A stretch of 28,582 bases of DNA. Source: AC-32 sp963766375. Lineage in GTDB: Bacteria > Actinomycetota > Thermoleophilia > Gaiellales > Gaiellaceae. Numbering within the stretch: the stretch's first letter is position 1; every line of letters starts with the position of its first letter. The DNA lies in NCBI GenBank assembly GCA_963766375.1, contig CAVXZG010000016.1:1-28582 (forward strand). The letters are read 5' to 3'. Below are positions 10,274 through 18,246 of the stretch, in pieces. The position numbers and the translations under genes were made by a program. A model generated the notes under the pieces. The model saw only the letters and a program-made list of their open reading frames with translations, had not been told where the DNA came from and made no database searches.

Positions 10274-11678
10274 GTGCCCCGTGAGTACCCGACGTTGCTC
10301 GAGCTGGTTGGCGACACGCCGCTCGTGCGCCTCCAGAACGTCGTCCCCGACGACGCGGCGACCGTGCTCGGGAAGCTCGAGTTCCTCAATCCCGGCGGCT
10401 CGATCAAGGACCGGATCGCGATCACGATGGTCGAGGCGGCGGAGCGCGAAGGGAAGTTGAAGCCGGGCGGGACGATCGTCGAGCCGACCTCCGGCAACAC
10501 CGGCACCGGCCTTGCGATCGTGGCCGCGCTCAAGGGCTACCGGTGCATCTTCACGATGCCCGACAAGATGAGCCGAGAAAAGATCTCGCTGCTCAAGGCC
10601 TTCGGCGCCGAGGTGATCATCTGTCCCTACGCCGTCGAGCCGGAGTCGCCGGAGAGCTACTACTCCGTCTCCGACCGGCTCGCCGAGGAGATTCCCGGCG
10701 CCTACAAGCCGGACCAATACCGCAACCCGAACAACCCGAGCGCCCACTACGAGACAACGGGGCCCGAGATCTGGGAGCAGACCAGCGGCGAGCTCGACGC
10801 GCTCGTGATCGCGGTGGGGACGGGCGGCACGGTCACGGGCACGGCGCGCTACCTCAAGGAGCAGAGTCCTGACTGTGCAGATCGTCGGCGCCGACCCCGA
10901 GGGCTCGATCTACACCTCCGGGCCCGAGAAGCAGCACCCCTACCTCGTCGAAGGGATCGGCGAGGACTTCTACCCGGAGACATTCGACCCCTCGGTGATC
11001 GACCGGTGGGTGACCGTCTCCGATCGCGACTCCTTCCTCACCGCCCGGCGGCTTGCGCGCGAGGAGGGGCTGCTCGTCGGCGGCTCCGGCGGCACCGCGG
11101 CCTGGGCGGCGGTCGAGATCGCAAAGGAGCTCGGCCCGGGCAAGACCGTCGTCACGCTCTTCCCCGACGGCGGCCGCTCGTACCTCTCGAAGTTCTACGA
11201 CGACAACTACCTGATCGAGCTCGGGTTCCTCGAGCGGCACGAGCCCGCGCCGAAGGTGCTGGAGGTGCTGAGGTTCAAGCACCAGGACGAGGCGGAGGTG
11301 CCGGAGCTCGTGACGATCGAGTCGCACCAGAAGGTCGGCCAGGCGATCGACCTGATGCAGCGGTATTCGATCTCGCAGCTGCCGGTGATGCGGCACGGCT
11401 CGGCGGGCTCGCTCGCAGACGTCGTCGGCTCGCTGCAGGAGCGCGGGCTACTCGACCTGGTCTTCCGAAACCCGGACGCGCTCAACGAGGAGGTCGCGGC
11501 CGCGATGCAGCCTCCGCTGGCCGCCGTCGAGGCGAACGAGTCGGTGGACGAGGTCTTCGCGGCTCTGACCGGCGGCAGCGCGGCGGTCGTCGTCGCAACC
11601 GAAGGGAAACCGACGGGCATGCTCACACGCTCCGACCTGCTCGAATACCTGGCGCACGGGCGCGGGAACTCCAAGTGA
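10274..11678 (+). CDS. cbs: Cystathionine beta-synthase with C-terminal CBS domains (frameshift near 10873)
   Basis: PLP enzyme condensing serine and homocysteine to cystathionine, the first step of reverse transsulfuration. GTG start; LELVGDTPLVRLQN opens the fold-type II domain. The PLP lysine is K45 in NPGGSIKDRIA; PTSGNTG binds substrate, and GTGGTVTGTARYLKE and VGGSGGTAAWAA bind phosphate. The frame breaks after KEQSPDC; +1 gives VQIVGADPEGSIYTSGPEKQ, so one extra T near 10873 accounts for it. Restored length is 467 residues. From about 335 to the end is a CBS-domain pair (VTIESHQKVGQAIDLMQRYSISQLPV), the regulatory region of the family. It could be mistaken for cysteine synthase, but the CBS pair and the neighbouring gamma-lyase gene favour CBS. 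The stop overlaps the bolA start. Confidence 0.92.
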
Positions 11679-11968
11679 CCGAGCGGCTGGAAGCCCTGCT
11701 CCGGGACGCGTTCCCGGACGCCGAGGAGCTCAGCGTCGCGGATCGCACCGGCGGCGGCGACCACTTCCAGGTGACGGTCACGAGCGCACGCTTCGACGGA
11801 CTCCCGCTGCTCGAGCAGCACCGCCTGGTCAACGACGCGCTTGCAGGCCCGCTCGCTGATGGCACCATTCACGAACTGAGGATCAAGACGAGAGGAAGTG
11901 ACGAGCTCTGGACGCCGCTTGCGGCGGCGTTCTCAGGCCGGGCGGGCTTTGCTCGCGCGGCCGTCTGA
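11675..11968 (+). CDS. bolA: BolA-family protein
   Basis: BolA proteins pair with CGFS glutaredoxins to bind and traffic [2Fe-2S] clusters. GTG at 11675 overlaps the cbs stop as GTGA. The frame reads TERLEALLRDAFPDAEEL, then RTGGGDHFQVTV and LLEQHRLVNDAL, whose EQHRLV His is the conserved cluster ligand position, and IHELRIKTR. BolA usually ends close to this point (75-85 residues). Here the frame continues 20 residues through a strong double hairpin to TGA at 11966, giving 97 residues. A single missing base near 11889 would instead end it at TGA 11899, just before the hairpins, so the true C-terminus is uncertain. Confidence 0.88.
   Translation: MTERLEALLRDAFPDAEELSVADRTGGGDHFQVTVTSARFDGLPLLEQHRLVNDALAGPLADGTIHELRIKTRGSDELWTPLAAAFSGRAGFARAAV
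11911..11962 (+). terminator. Tandem hairpins at the end of bolA
   Basis: Hairpin 1: ACGCCGC (11912-11918) with GCGGCGT (11924-11930), followed by TCTC. Hairpin 2: GGCCG (11936-11940) with CGGCC (11958-11962), enclosing GCGGGC-TTT-GCTCGC (11942-11956). Layout and sequence match the element after purF (4160-4215): a CGCTTGCG hairpin, then a GGCCG-rich hairpin with a T loop, then GTC. It lies inside the apparent bolA frame and before grx, so it could attenuate transcription into grx. Confidence 0.55.
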
Positions 11969-12000
11969 AATGACCAGTCGATACAACTGAAAGGAACGCA

Positions 12001-12359
12001 GTGGAGCTAGGGATCAGATCAAGCAGATCATCGAGACCGAGGACGTGGCGTTGTTCATGAAAGGCACGCCCCAGTTCGTGATGTGCGGCAACTCCCAGCG
12101 CGCGCTCGAAGCGCTCCGCGCGGCGGGAGCGTCGGTCACCGCGGTGGACATCCTGCCCGACCCGCAGATCCGCCAGGAGCTCTCCGCGCTCTCCGGCTGG
12201 CCGACGATCCCGCAGGTCTTCGTCGGCGGCGAGCTGGTCGGCGGCGCCGACATCGTCGAGGAGCTGGCGCAGAGCGGCGAGCTCCAGCGGACGCTCGAGG
12301 AGAAGCTCGGATCCGAGTACCGAGGCTCCGGCGAAGAGCGCGTCGTCGCGCTGAGCTAG
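12001..12359 (+). CDS. Monothiol glutaredoxin (Grx4-type) with CGNS site (frameshift near 12010)
   Basis: Monothiol glutaredoxins carry [2Fe-2S] clusters with glutathione or a similar thiol and pair with BolA. The core reads DQIKQIIETEDVALFMKGTP, QFVMCGNSQRAL, GWPTIPQVFVGGELVGGADI, with the invariant TIP cis-Pro and GG. The active site is CGNS where the family normally has CGFS. AAAGGA precedes GTG 12001, but GTG-GAG-CTA is one base out of frame with the core, and the core frame has no upstream start before an in-frame GTG at 12045, which would cut off the first helix. One missing base near 12010 gives 119 residues, a normal length. It ends 4 bp before the next ATG. Confidence 0.88.
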
Positions 12360-12363
12360 CGGC

Positions 12364-13503
12364 ATGGACTTCGAGACCCGCGCCATCCACGAAGGGCAGG
12401 AGCCGGACCCGGCCACCGGTGCGCTGACGGTGCCGATCTACCAGACGTCGACCTTCGTCCAGGACGCGGTCGGCGAGAACAAGGGCTACGACTACTCGCG
12501 CTCCGGCAATCCGACCCGCACGGCGCTGCAGCTCTGCCTCGCCTCGCTCGAAGGCGCCGAGCACGGCGCCGCCTTCTCGTCCGGCCTGGGCGCGACCACG
12601 ACGGTCATGCACCTCGTCAACCCGGGCGAGCGCGTGGTCTGCGTCAACGACGTCTACGGCGGCGTCTACCGGATGTTCTCGCAGGTCTACGCGCCGAAGG
12701 GCTACGAGTTCGATTTCGTCCCGGACGCCGAGGTCGCTGAGGCGATCGACGAGCGAACGCGCCTGGTCTGGCTCGAAACGCCGACGAACCCGCTCCTGAA
12801 CCTCGTCGACATCAAGGCCGCGGCCGAGGCCGCACACGCCGTTGGCGCGCTGGTCGTGGTGGACAACACCTTCGCGACCCCGTACCTACAGCGCCCGCTG
12901 GAGCTCGGCGCCGACCTCGTCGTCCACTCGACGACCAAGTACCTCGGCGGCCACTCCGACCTGATCGGCGGCTTCGCGGCGACGAACGACCCGACCGTCG
13001 CGGAGCGCCTCTACTTCCTGCAGAAGTCGCTGGGCGCCGTGCCGAGCCCGTTCGACTCCTGGCTCGTGCTGCGCGGGCTGAAGACACTCGCGGTGCGCAT
13101 GCGCAAGCACTGCGAGAACGCACACGCGATCGCGGACTTCCTCGACGGGCACCCGAAGGTCGAGCGTGTGCTCTACCCCGGGCTCGAGTCGCACCCGGGC
13201 CACGAGATCGCGAAGCGGCAGATGAGCGACTTCGGCGGGATGATCTCGTTCCTGGCGGAGTCGGAGGAGGAGGCGATCGCAATCTGCTCCCGCACCAAGA
13301 TCTGGCAGCTGGCCGAGAGCCTCGGCGGCGTCGAGAGCCTGATCGAGCTCCCCGCGCAGATGACCCATGCCTCGACCGCCGATGCTCCTTTCGCGGCCCC
13401 GAACAACCTCATCCGGCTCTCGGTCGGGATCGAGTCGGCGGACGACTTGATCGCCGACCTCGAAGCCGCGCTCGTCCGCTCGGCGGCGACCGCCGGAACC
13501 TAG
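12364..13503 (+). CDS. Cystathionine gamma-lyase / gamma-synthase family PLP enzyme
   Basis: Intact, 379 residues. Cys/Met-metabolism fold-type I enzyme: FETRAIHEGQEPDPATGA, YQTSTF, YDYSRSGNPTR, the PLP-stacking region VYGGVYRMFSQV, LETPTNPLLN, VDNTFATPYLQRPL, the PLP lysine in HSTTKYLGGHSD (about residue 197) and SLGGVESLIELP. Beside cbs, the likely job is cleaving cystathionine to cysteine, 2-oxobutyrate and ammonia, completing reverse transsulfuration. Gamma-synthase (metB) activity cannot be excluded from sequence, because the family is not separable by motif alone. Confidence 0.93.
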   Translation: MDFETRAIHEGQEPDPATGALTVPIYQTSTFVQDAVGENKGYDYSRSGNPTRTALQLCLASLEGAEHGAAFSSGLGATTTVMHLVNPGERVVCVNDVYGGVYRMFSQVYAPKGYEFDFVPDAEVAEAIDERTRLVWLETPTNPLLNLVDIKAAAEAAHAVGALVVVDNTFATPYLQRPLELGADLVVHSTTKYLGGHSDLIGGFAATNDPTVAERLYFLQKSLGAVPSPFDSWLVLRGLKTLAVRMRKHCENAHAIADFLDGHPKVERVLYPGLESHPGHEIAKRQMSDFGGMISFLAESEEEAIAICSRTKIWQLAESLGGVESLIELPAQMTHASTADAPFAAPNNLIRLSVGIESADDLIADLEAALVRSAATAGT

Positions 13504-13551
13504 CCGGCCCGGCCGGTGTAGAGACGGCGACCTCTCGAAAGGAGCTCGCCG

Positions 13552-14103
13552 ATGAAACGCCTCCTGTTCGTGCTCTGCGCCGCCGCCCTGCTCGCGCCGG
13601 CCGCGCTCGCCAAGGGACCCTCCGAGGCTTCGATCACGGGGCCCGGATTGAGCAAGGCGATCACGTTCAAGGGCATGGATGACGCCAGCAGGCTGACCGA
13701 GTACGCCGGCGTCTTCCCCGCCGTGTTCGGCCAGACGCCGAGCCCGATGCTGAAGGGCCGGCCGGCCGGGAAGCTCGGGCCGAAGTACACGATCCGGTAC
13801 GTCGTCCCGGGCGGGAACTCGCAGACCTTCCACCTGAGCCAGGATCTCTACCCGTACGCGGTCGCCGGAGCCGTGACCTACATGAAGCCAGGCCAGCCGA
13901 TCTTCGGCGCGAGGACGACCGGCGGCTGGTACCCGGCCGGCGCCGCGTTGAAGGAGCTGCTCGTCCGCGCCGGATTGCCGAAGTCCACCCCGCGGGCTTC
14001 CTCGGGTACCAATTTCGCGCTCGTCGCAGGCATCGGGATTCCCGGGGCGCTGGCGCTCGCGGGCGCCGCGCTGCTCGTCGCGAGGCGGCGCTCCAGGGCC
14101 TGA
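13552..14103 (+). CDS. Secreted, C-terminally membrane-anchored protein, unknown function
   Basis: 183 residues. AAAGGAG precedes the ATG. A clear signal peptide, KRLLFVLCAAALLAPAALAK, is followed by about 130 extracellular residues (ITGPGLSKAITFKGMDD, then KYTIRYVVPGGNSQTFHLSQ). The C-terminal helix ALVAGIGIPGALALAGAALL ends in ARRRSRA, a positive stop-transfer tail, so topology is N-outside with a short cytoplasmic tail. There is no LPXTG-like sorting signal. I do not recognise the ectodomain. Confidence 0.78.
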   Translation: MKRLLFVLCAAALLAPAALAKGPSEASITGPGLSKAITFKGMDDASRLTEYAGVFPAVFGQTPSPMLKGRPAGKLGPKYTIRYVVPGGNSQTFHLSQDLYPYAVAGAVTYMKPGQPIFGARTTGGWYPAGAALKELLVRAGLPKSTPRASSGTNFALVAGIGIPGALALAGAALLVARRRSRA

Positions 14104-14105
14104 AC

Positions 14106-14134
14106 CACCGGCCGCAGGGAGAGCGGCTTCGGTG
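14106..14134 (+). terminator. Hairpin between the anchored-protein gene and the MBL-fold gene
   Basis: CACCGGCCGC (14106-14115) pairs with GCGGC (14123-14127) and CGGTG (14130-14134), with a two-T bulge and a 7-base loop: ten base pairs just after the stop at 14103 and 15 bp before the next ATG. No T-run follows, so it may terminate, attenuate, or protect the mRNA end. Confidence 0.4.
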
Positions 14135-14148
14135 CGTAGGATCACGGA

Positions 14149-14991
14149 ATGCTTGCGCCGGAGCCGCTCGACCTGCGCCACCTCGGCCGCGAGCGCGTCA
14201 TCGCCGCCTACCTCGTCCAGACCGAGGACGGCCTCGCGCTCAACGACTGCGGGCCGACGACCTGCGTTCCTGAGCTGAAGGCGCGCCTGGCCGAGCGCGG
14301 CCTCGAGTTGAGCGACGTGCGGCACCTGCTGCTGTCGCACATCCACCTCGACCACGCGGGCGCGGCGGGCGTGCTCGTCCGCGAGCACCCCGAGCTCCAG
14401 GTGCACGTCTCCGAGATCGGCGCGCCGCATCTGATCGACCCGTCCCGCCTCGAGGCGAGCGCGCGGCGGCTCTACGGCGACGAGTTCGACACGCTCTGGG
14501 GCGAGCTCGCGCCTGTGCCCGAGGGGAACGTCGTGGTCGTCGACACGCGGGTGATCGGCCTCGAATGCTTCCCCAGCCCCGGTCACGCTTCGCATCACGT
14601 CTGCTACCTCGACGGCGACGGAACGCTCTATGCGGGCGACGCTGCCGGCGTGCGGATCCTGCCGAGCAGCTTCGTGCTGCCCCCCACGCCGCCGCCCGAG
14701 GTCGATCTCGAGGCCTGGGCCGCCTCCCTGGACGAGATCGAGCGCCGCAGCCCAGAACGGCTGGCGCTGATCCATTTCGGCGTCGCCGAGGATCCGCAAC
14801 GGCACCTCGGCGAGCTGCGCGAGCGGCTCGAGCGCTGGTCGGAGCGCGTCCGCGACGGCGCGAGCGAAGAGGAGTTCGGGGAGCTCGCCGCCGCCGACCT
14901 CGGCCCCGATCGCGAGGCCTACGAGCAGGCGATGCCGTTCTGGCAGTCGTATGCCGGGCTCAAGCGCTACTGGGAGAAGCAAGCTGCGTAA
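14149..14991 (+). CDS. Metallo-beta-lactamase-fold hydrolase
   Basis: 280 residues, cytoplasmic (no signal peptide). The metal motif HxHxDH is SHIHLDHAG (about residue 64); further ligands are His in PSPGHASHH, Asp in YAGDAAGV and His in LIHFGVAED. The C-terminal 70 residues are charged and helical (RERLERWSERVRDGASEEEF), as in glyoxalase-II-like or lactonase-like members. The substrate is unknown. It overlaps or abuts the following MFS gene. Confidence 0.88.
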   Translation: MLAPEPLDLRHLGRERVIAAYLVQTEDGLALNDCGPTTCVPELKARLAERGLELSDVRHLLLSHIHLDHAGAAGVLVREHPELQVHVSEIGAPHLIDPSRLEASARRLYGDEFDTLWGELAPVPEGNVVVVDTRVIGLECFPSPGHASHHVCYLDGDGTLYAGDAAGVRILPSSFVLPPTPPPEVDLEAWAASLDEIERRSPERLALIHFGVAEDPQRHLGELRERLERWSERVRDGASEEEFGELAAADLGPDREAYEQAMPFWQSYAGLKRYWEKQAA

Positions 14992-16242
14992 GCTCGGGGC
15001 CGCTCGGAGCCGCTCGCGGAGCGCGAGTTTCGGCTTCTCTTCTCCGGTCAGCTCGTCTCCCTGCTCGGAACGGCGGTCGCGCCGATCGCCCTCGCGTTCG
15101 CCGTGCTCGACCTGACCGGCTCGACGACCGACCTCGGCCTCGTCCTGACCGCGACCTGGGTACCCCAGCTTCTGCTCGTGCTCTTCGGCGGGGTCTTCGC
15201 CGACCGGCTCCCCCGCCATCTGGTGATGGTGGGCTCGAATCTGCTCAGCGGCGCGGCCCAGGGCGCAATCGCGGTGCTGCTGCTGACGCATCACGCCGAG
15301 CTCTGGCAGCTGATCGTGCTGCAGGTCGTGAGAGGAATCGCGATGGCCTTCTTCTGGCCCGCCTCGCAGGGGCTGATCCCGGAGACGGTGAGGCCCGGCC
15401 TGCTCCAGCAGGCGAACGCGCTGCTCGGGATGACGAAGAACGGCACGAACATCTTCGGCGCTGCCCTCGGCGGCGTGCTCGTGGCCACCGCGGGCCCGGG
15501 TTGGGCGCTCGCCTTCGACGGGGCCACCTACCTCGTGAGCGCGGCCGTTCTCGCCGCAATGAGGCTGAAGCGGGCCGAGCGGCTCGAGACGCCGAGCGTG
15601 CTGCGCGAGCTGGCCGAGGGCTGGAGCGAGTTCACCTCGCGCACGTGGCTCTGGGTGATCGTCGCTTCCGCCGCCGTCGGCAACACCGTTTGGATGGGGG
15701 CATCGATGGTCCTAGGCCCGATCGTCGCGAAGCAGTACCTCAACGGTGCGGCCTCCTGGGGCTTCATCATCGCCGCGCAGGGCGCGGGGCTCCTGGCCGG
15801 TGGCCTGCTGCTGTTGCGCTACCGCCCCCGGCGGTTGCTGCTCGTCGGAATGGGCGCCTTCTCGGTGGCGGCGCTTCCGCTCGTCCTGCTGGCCAGCGTG
15901 CGCTCGACCCCGGTGATCGCCGCGGGCTACTTCGTCGCCGGCGTCTCGCTCGAGATCTTCAGCATCACCTGGGCGACCGCGCTCCAGCAAAACGTGCCGC
16001 TCGAGAAGCTCTCGCGCGTCTCGGCCTACGACATGCTCGGCTCGATCGTCTTGGTCCCGCTGGGGCTGTCGCTTGCCGGGCCCGTGGCCGACGCGATCGG
16101 CCTGACGGAGGCGCTGTGGCTTGCCGCCGCGCTCGGCACCGCCTCGACGCTCGCCGCGCTGACGGTGCGAGACGTACGCGAGCTCCGCCGCCGCGACGAC
16201 GTGGCGCCCGCCGTCGAGCCTGCATGGGAGCCCGTACCTTGA
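14984..16242 (+). CDS. MFS transporter, EntS-like 12-helix type (5' end unresolved)
   Basis: Membrane exporter of the MFS_3/EntS type. The conserved text begins EPLAEREFRLLFSGQLVSLL, the normal start of helix 1, and continues through GGVFADRLPRHLVMVGSNLL (motif A region) to VEPAWEPVP. This frame has no ATG, GTG or TTG between the MBL stop (14989-14991) and GTG 15103, which would cut helix 1. The neighbouring frame offers CTG 14984 (LRKLGAARS) after GGGAG, and one missing base near 15008 would join it to the main frame, giving 419 residues. I use that start with low certainty. Four bases separate its stop from the convergent minus-strand gene end. Confidence 0.85.
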
Positions 16243-16246
16243 GCCT

Positions 16247-17206
16247 CTAGCGGCACGGCGTGATCCGGCGCAGGCCGGTCCCGTCGGCGCGGGCGACGAA
16301 CACGCTCCACCCCGCGCACAGCCGGCGCTGAACGAAGGCGATGCGCGACCCGTCGGGCGACCAGGCCGGGTCGCTCCCGGAGCCGAGCCGCGTGACCCCG
16401 CTGCCGTCGGCCGCGGCCACGTCGAGCCGGCAGGTGCCGAAGAGCCCGCAGACCGTGACGAGCAGCTTCGTCCCATCCGGAGACCAGCGCGGCGCGCGGC
16501 TGTAGGCCGCGAACGTCCTCGTCAACGTCACGACCTGCTCCCCGGCGAAGCGGAAGACGCCGAGCGTGACGCCCTCCGTGTTCCGCTGCCAGAACGCGAG
16601 CGCCCTCCCGTCCGGCGACCAGGCCGGCGACGCGCCCTGCGGCCCGAGCGACCGCAGCCCCGTCCCGTCCGCACCGACGACGTAGAGCGTCTCCGGGCCG
16701 CCGATCGTGGTCGCGCGCGAGAAGGCGAGCCGGCTCCCGTCCGGCGACCAGGCCGGCGAATGGTCGAGGCGCCCGCGGGTTAGCCGCGTGCGGCTGCCGC
16801 CGCCGGCATCGACGCTGTCGATCGGCCCGCCCACGGCGCTGCGAACGATGGCGAGTCTCGTTCCGTCGGGCGACCAGGCGGCCTCGGCGCCCGAGCCGAC
16901 GGCGTGCCGCTGCTTGCCGTCGCTCCGGATCACGTACACGCGGCCGTGCGAGCCGTACGCGATCCGTCCACCGCGCGGCGACCAGACCACCTGCGAGAGC
17001 GCCCCGGTGCGAGAGAGCCGCCGCAGCGGACCGCCGCCCGCGGCGGCCGTGACGACCGCGCTGCCCGCCCCGCTCGCCGAGGCGAAGGCGAGGCGCTGCC
17101 CGTCCGGCGACCAGGACGGCAGGGCGTAGCTCGGCGGCGACTGCCTCGCGGCGGCACCCCCGGCGCCGAGCGCCAGAGCCGCGGCGAGACCGGCCGCGAT
17201 CCTCAC
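16247..17206 (-). CDS. Secreted TolB-like seven-blade WSPDG beta-propeller
   Basis: 319 residues from GTG at 17206, overlapping the glycosyltransferase stop as GTGA. Signal peptide RIAAGLAAALALGAGGAAA. Seven repeats of the WSPDG type follow (SWSPDGQRLAF, VWSPRGGRIAY, AWSPDGTRLAI, AWSPDGSRLAF, AWSPDGRALAF, RWSPDGTKLLV, AWSPDGSRIAF), the blade signature of TolB/PD40 propellers, enough for one closed seven-blade ring. Two Cys pairs lie late in the chain (CGLFGTC, and LCAGW with TPCR) and could form disulfides. There is no Pal or Tol neighbour, so a TolB role is not implied; it more likely binds a ligand outside the membrane. Confidence 0.88.
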   Translation of the reverse strand: MRIAAGLAAALALGAGGAAARQSPPSYALPSWSPDGQRLAFASASGAGSAVVTAAAGGGPLRRLSRTGALSQVVWSPRGGRIAYGSHGRVYVIRSDGKQRHAVGSGAEAAWSPDGTRLAIVRSAVGGPIDSVDAGGGSRTRLTRGRLDHSPAWSPDGSRLAFSRATTIGGPETLYVVGADGTGLRSLGPQGASPAWSPDGRALAFWQRNTEGVTLGVFRFAGEQVVTLTRTFAAYSRAPRWSPDGTKLLVTVCGLFGTCRLDVAAADGSGVTRLGSGSDPAWSPDGSRIAFVQRRLCAGWSVFVARADGTGLRRITPCR

Positions 17207-18246
17207 CTGCGAAGCGCCTCCCGGTACGCGGCCAGGTAGTCGCCGACCATCCGCTCGGGCGCGAAGCGCTCCTCGGCGTAGCGGCGGCAGTCGAGCGGGT
17301 CGATGGCGTCGGCCAGCTCGAGCGCGGCCGCCATCTGCTTGTAGTTGTCGACGATCACGCCGCCCTGGCCCTGGTCCATCACCTCGGGCACGGCGCCGTG
17401 GCGGGTCGCGATCACCGGTGTGCCGCAGGCCATGGACTCGATCATCACGAGGCCGAACGGCTCTTCCCACTCGATCGGGAAGAGCGTCACACGGGCGTCC
17501 TGGAGCAACTCGACCTTCGTGCCGTGGTTGACCTCGCCGAGGTACTCGATCCCGCCCTTGCCGAGGTGGGGCTCCACGAACTCCGCGAAGTAGTCCTGCT
17601 CCTTCTGCTCGCGCACCTTCCCCGCGAGCTTCAGCGGCAGCCCGAGCTCCATCGCGACCGAGACCGCGCGGTGGGCGCCCTTCTCGTGATTCATGCGGCC
17701 GAGGAAGAGCAGGTAGTCGCCGCGGTGAGGCTGGCACGGGTAGTGCTCGAGGTCGAGCGCGTTCGGGATGTTGGCGACCCAGTTCAGGTCCGGCTTCGGC
17801 AGGCGCTGGTTGAGCGAGAGCGAGATCAGGCCGACCTGCGGGGAGACGCGGCCGATCGACTCGTAGACGTGGCCGGGCTCGCCGTCGAGCGGCCCGTGGA
17901 CGGTGTGCACGACCGGTGTGTCCACGAGCCCGCCGAGCACAGCGCCGAGCGGGCCGGTGTGGTCGTTGATCACGTCGAAGTCGCCCGCGCGCTCGTAAGC
18001 CGCAAGCGTGTGCCGCAGCTCCGGCAACGACCGCCCGATCAGCTCGCTGGGCGCGTGCTCGAAGACCGACGCGAGGGTCGCCTTCGAGCGCGAGTCGCCT
18101 GAGGCGAACATCGTCACCTCGTGGCCCTGCTCGACGAGTCCGTCGGCGAGCAGCGAGACGATCCACTCGATCCCGCCGTAGCCCGTCGGCGGGACGGGGA
18201 ACCAGGGCGGGCTGAGGATCGCGATCCGGAGTTGCTCGTCGCTCAT
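17203..18246 (-). CDS. GT4-family glycosyltransferase
   Basis: 347 residues. The start is ATG 18246 after GGAGGA, although the frame is open further upstream. It has the retaining GT-B fold: N-terminal Rossmann part RIAILSPPWFPVPPTGYGG, the VVHTVHGPLDGE region, and the C-terminal nucleotide-sugar part LLFLGRMNHEKGAH with the E-x7-E motif in EEPFGLVMIESMACGTPVIA. The overlap with the debranching gene (ATGA) suggests coupled synthesis. A role in alpha-glucan or trehalose-type metabolism is inference from that neighbour; donor and acceptor are unknown. Confidence 0.9.
   Translation of the reverse strand: MSDEQLRIAILSPPWFPVPPTGYGGIEWIVSLLADGLVEQGHEVTMFASGDSRSKATLASVFEHAPSELIGRSLPELRHTLAAYERAGDFDVINDHTGPLGAVLGGLVDTPVVHTVHGPLDGEPGHVYESIGRVSPQVGLISLSLNQRLPKPDLNWVANIPNALDLEHYPCQPHRGDYLLFLGRMNHEKGAHRAVSVAMELGLPLKLAGKVREQKEQDYFAEFVEPHLGKGGIEYLGEVNHGTKVELLQDARVTLFPIEWEEPFGLVMIESMACGTPVIATRHGAVPEVMDQGQGGVIVDNYKQMAAALELADAIDPLDCRRYAEERFAPERMVGDYLAAYREALRR

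Noticed and set aside
13504..13516. CCGGCC-C-GGCCGG palindrome after the gamma-lyase stop as a terminator
   Set aside because: Only one base separates the arms, so a hairpin would lose inner pairs and be weak; such strings occur by chance in very GC-rich DNA.
12886..15294. 802-codon minus-strand open frame
   Set aside because: It is antisense to three well-supported genes (gamma-lyase, anchored protein, MBL hydrolase), has no recognisable motif, and is rich in Arg/Glu/Leu as expected of mirror frames in GC-rich coding DNA.
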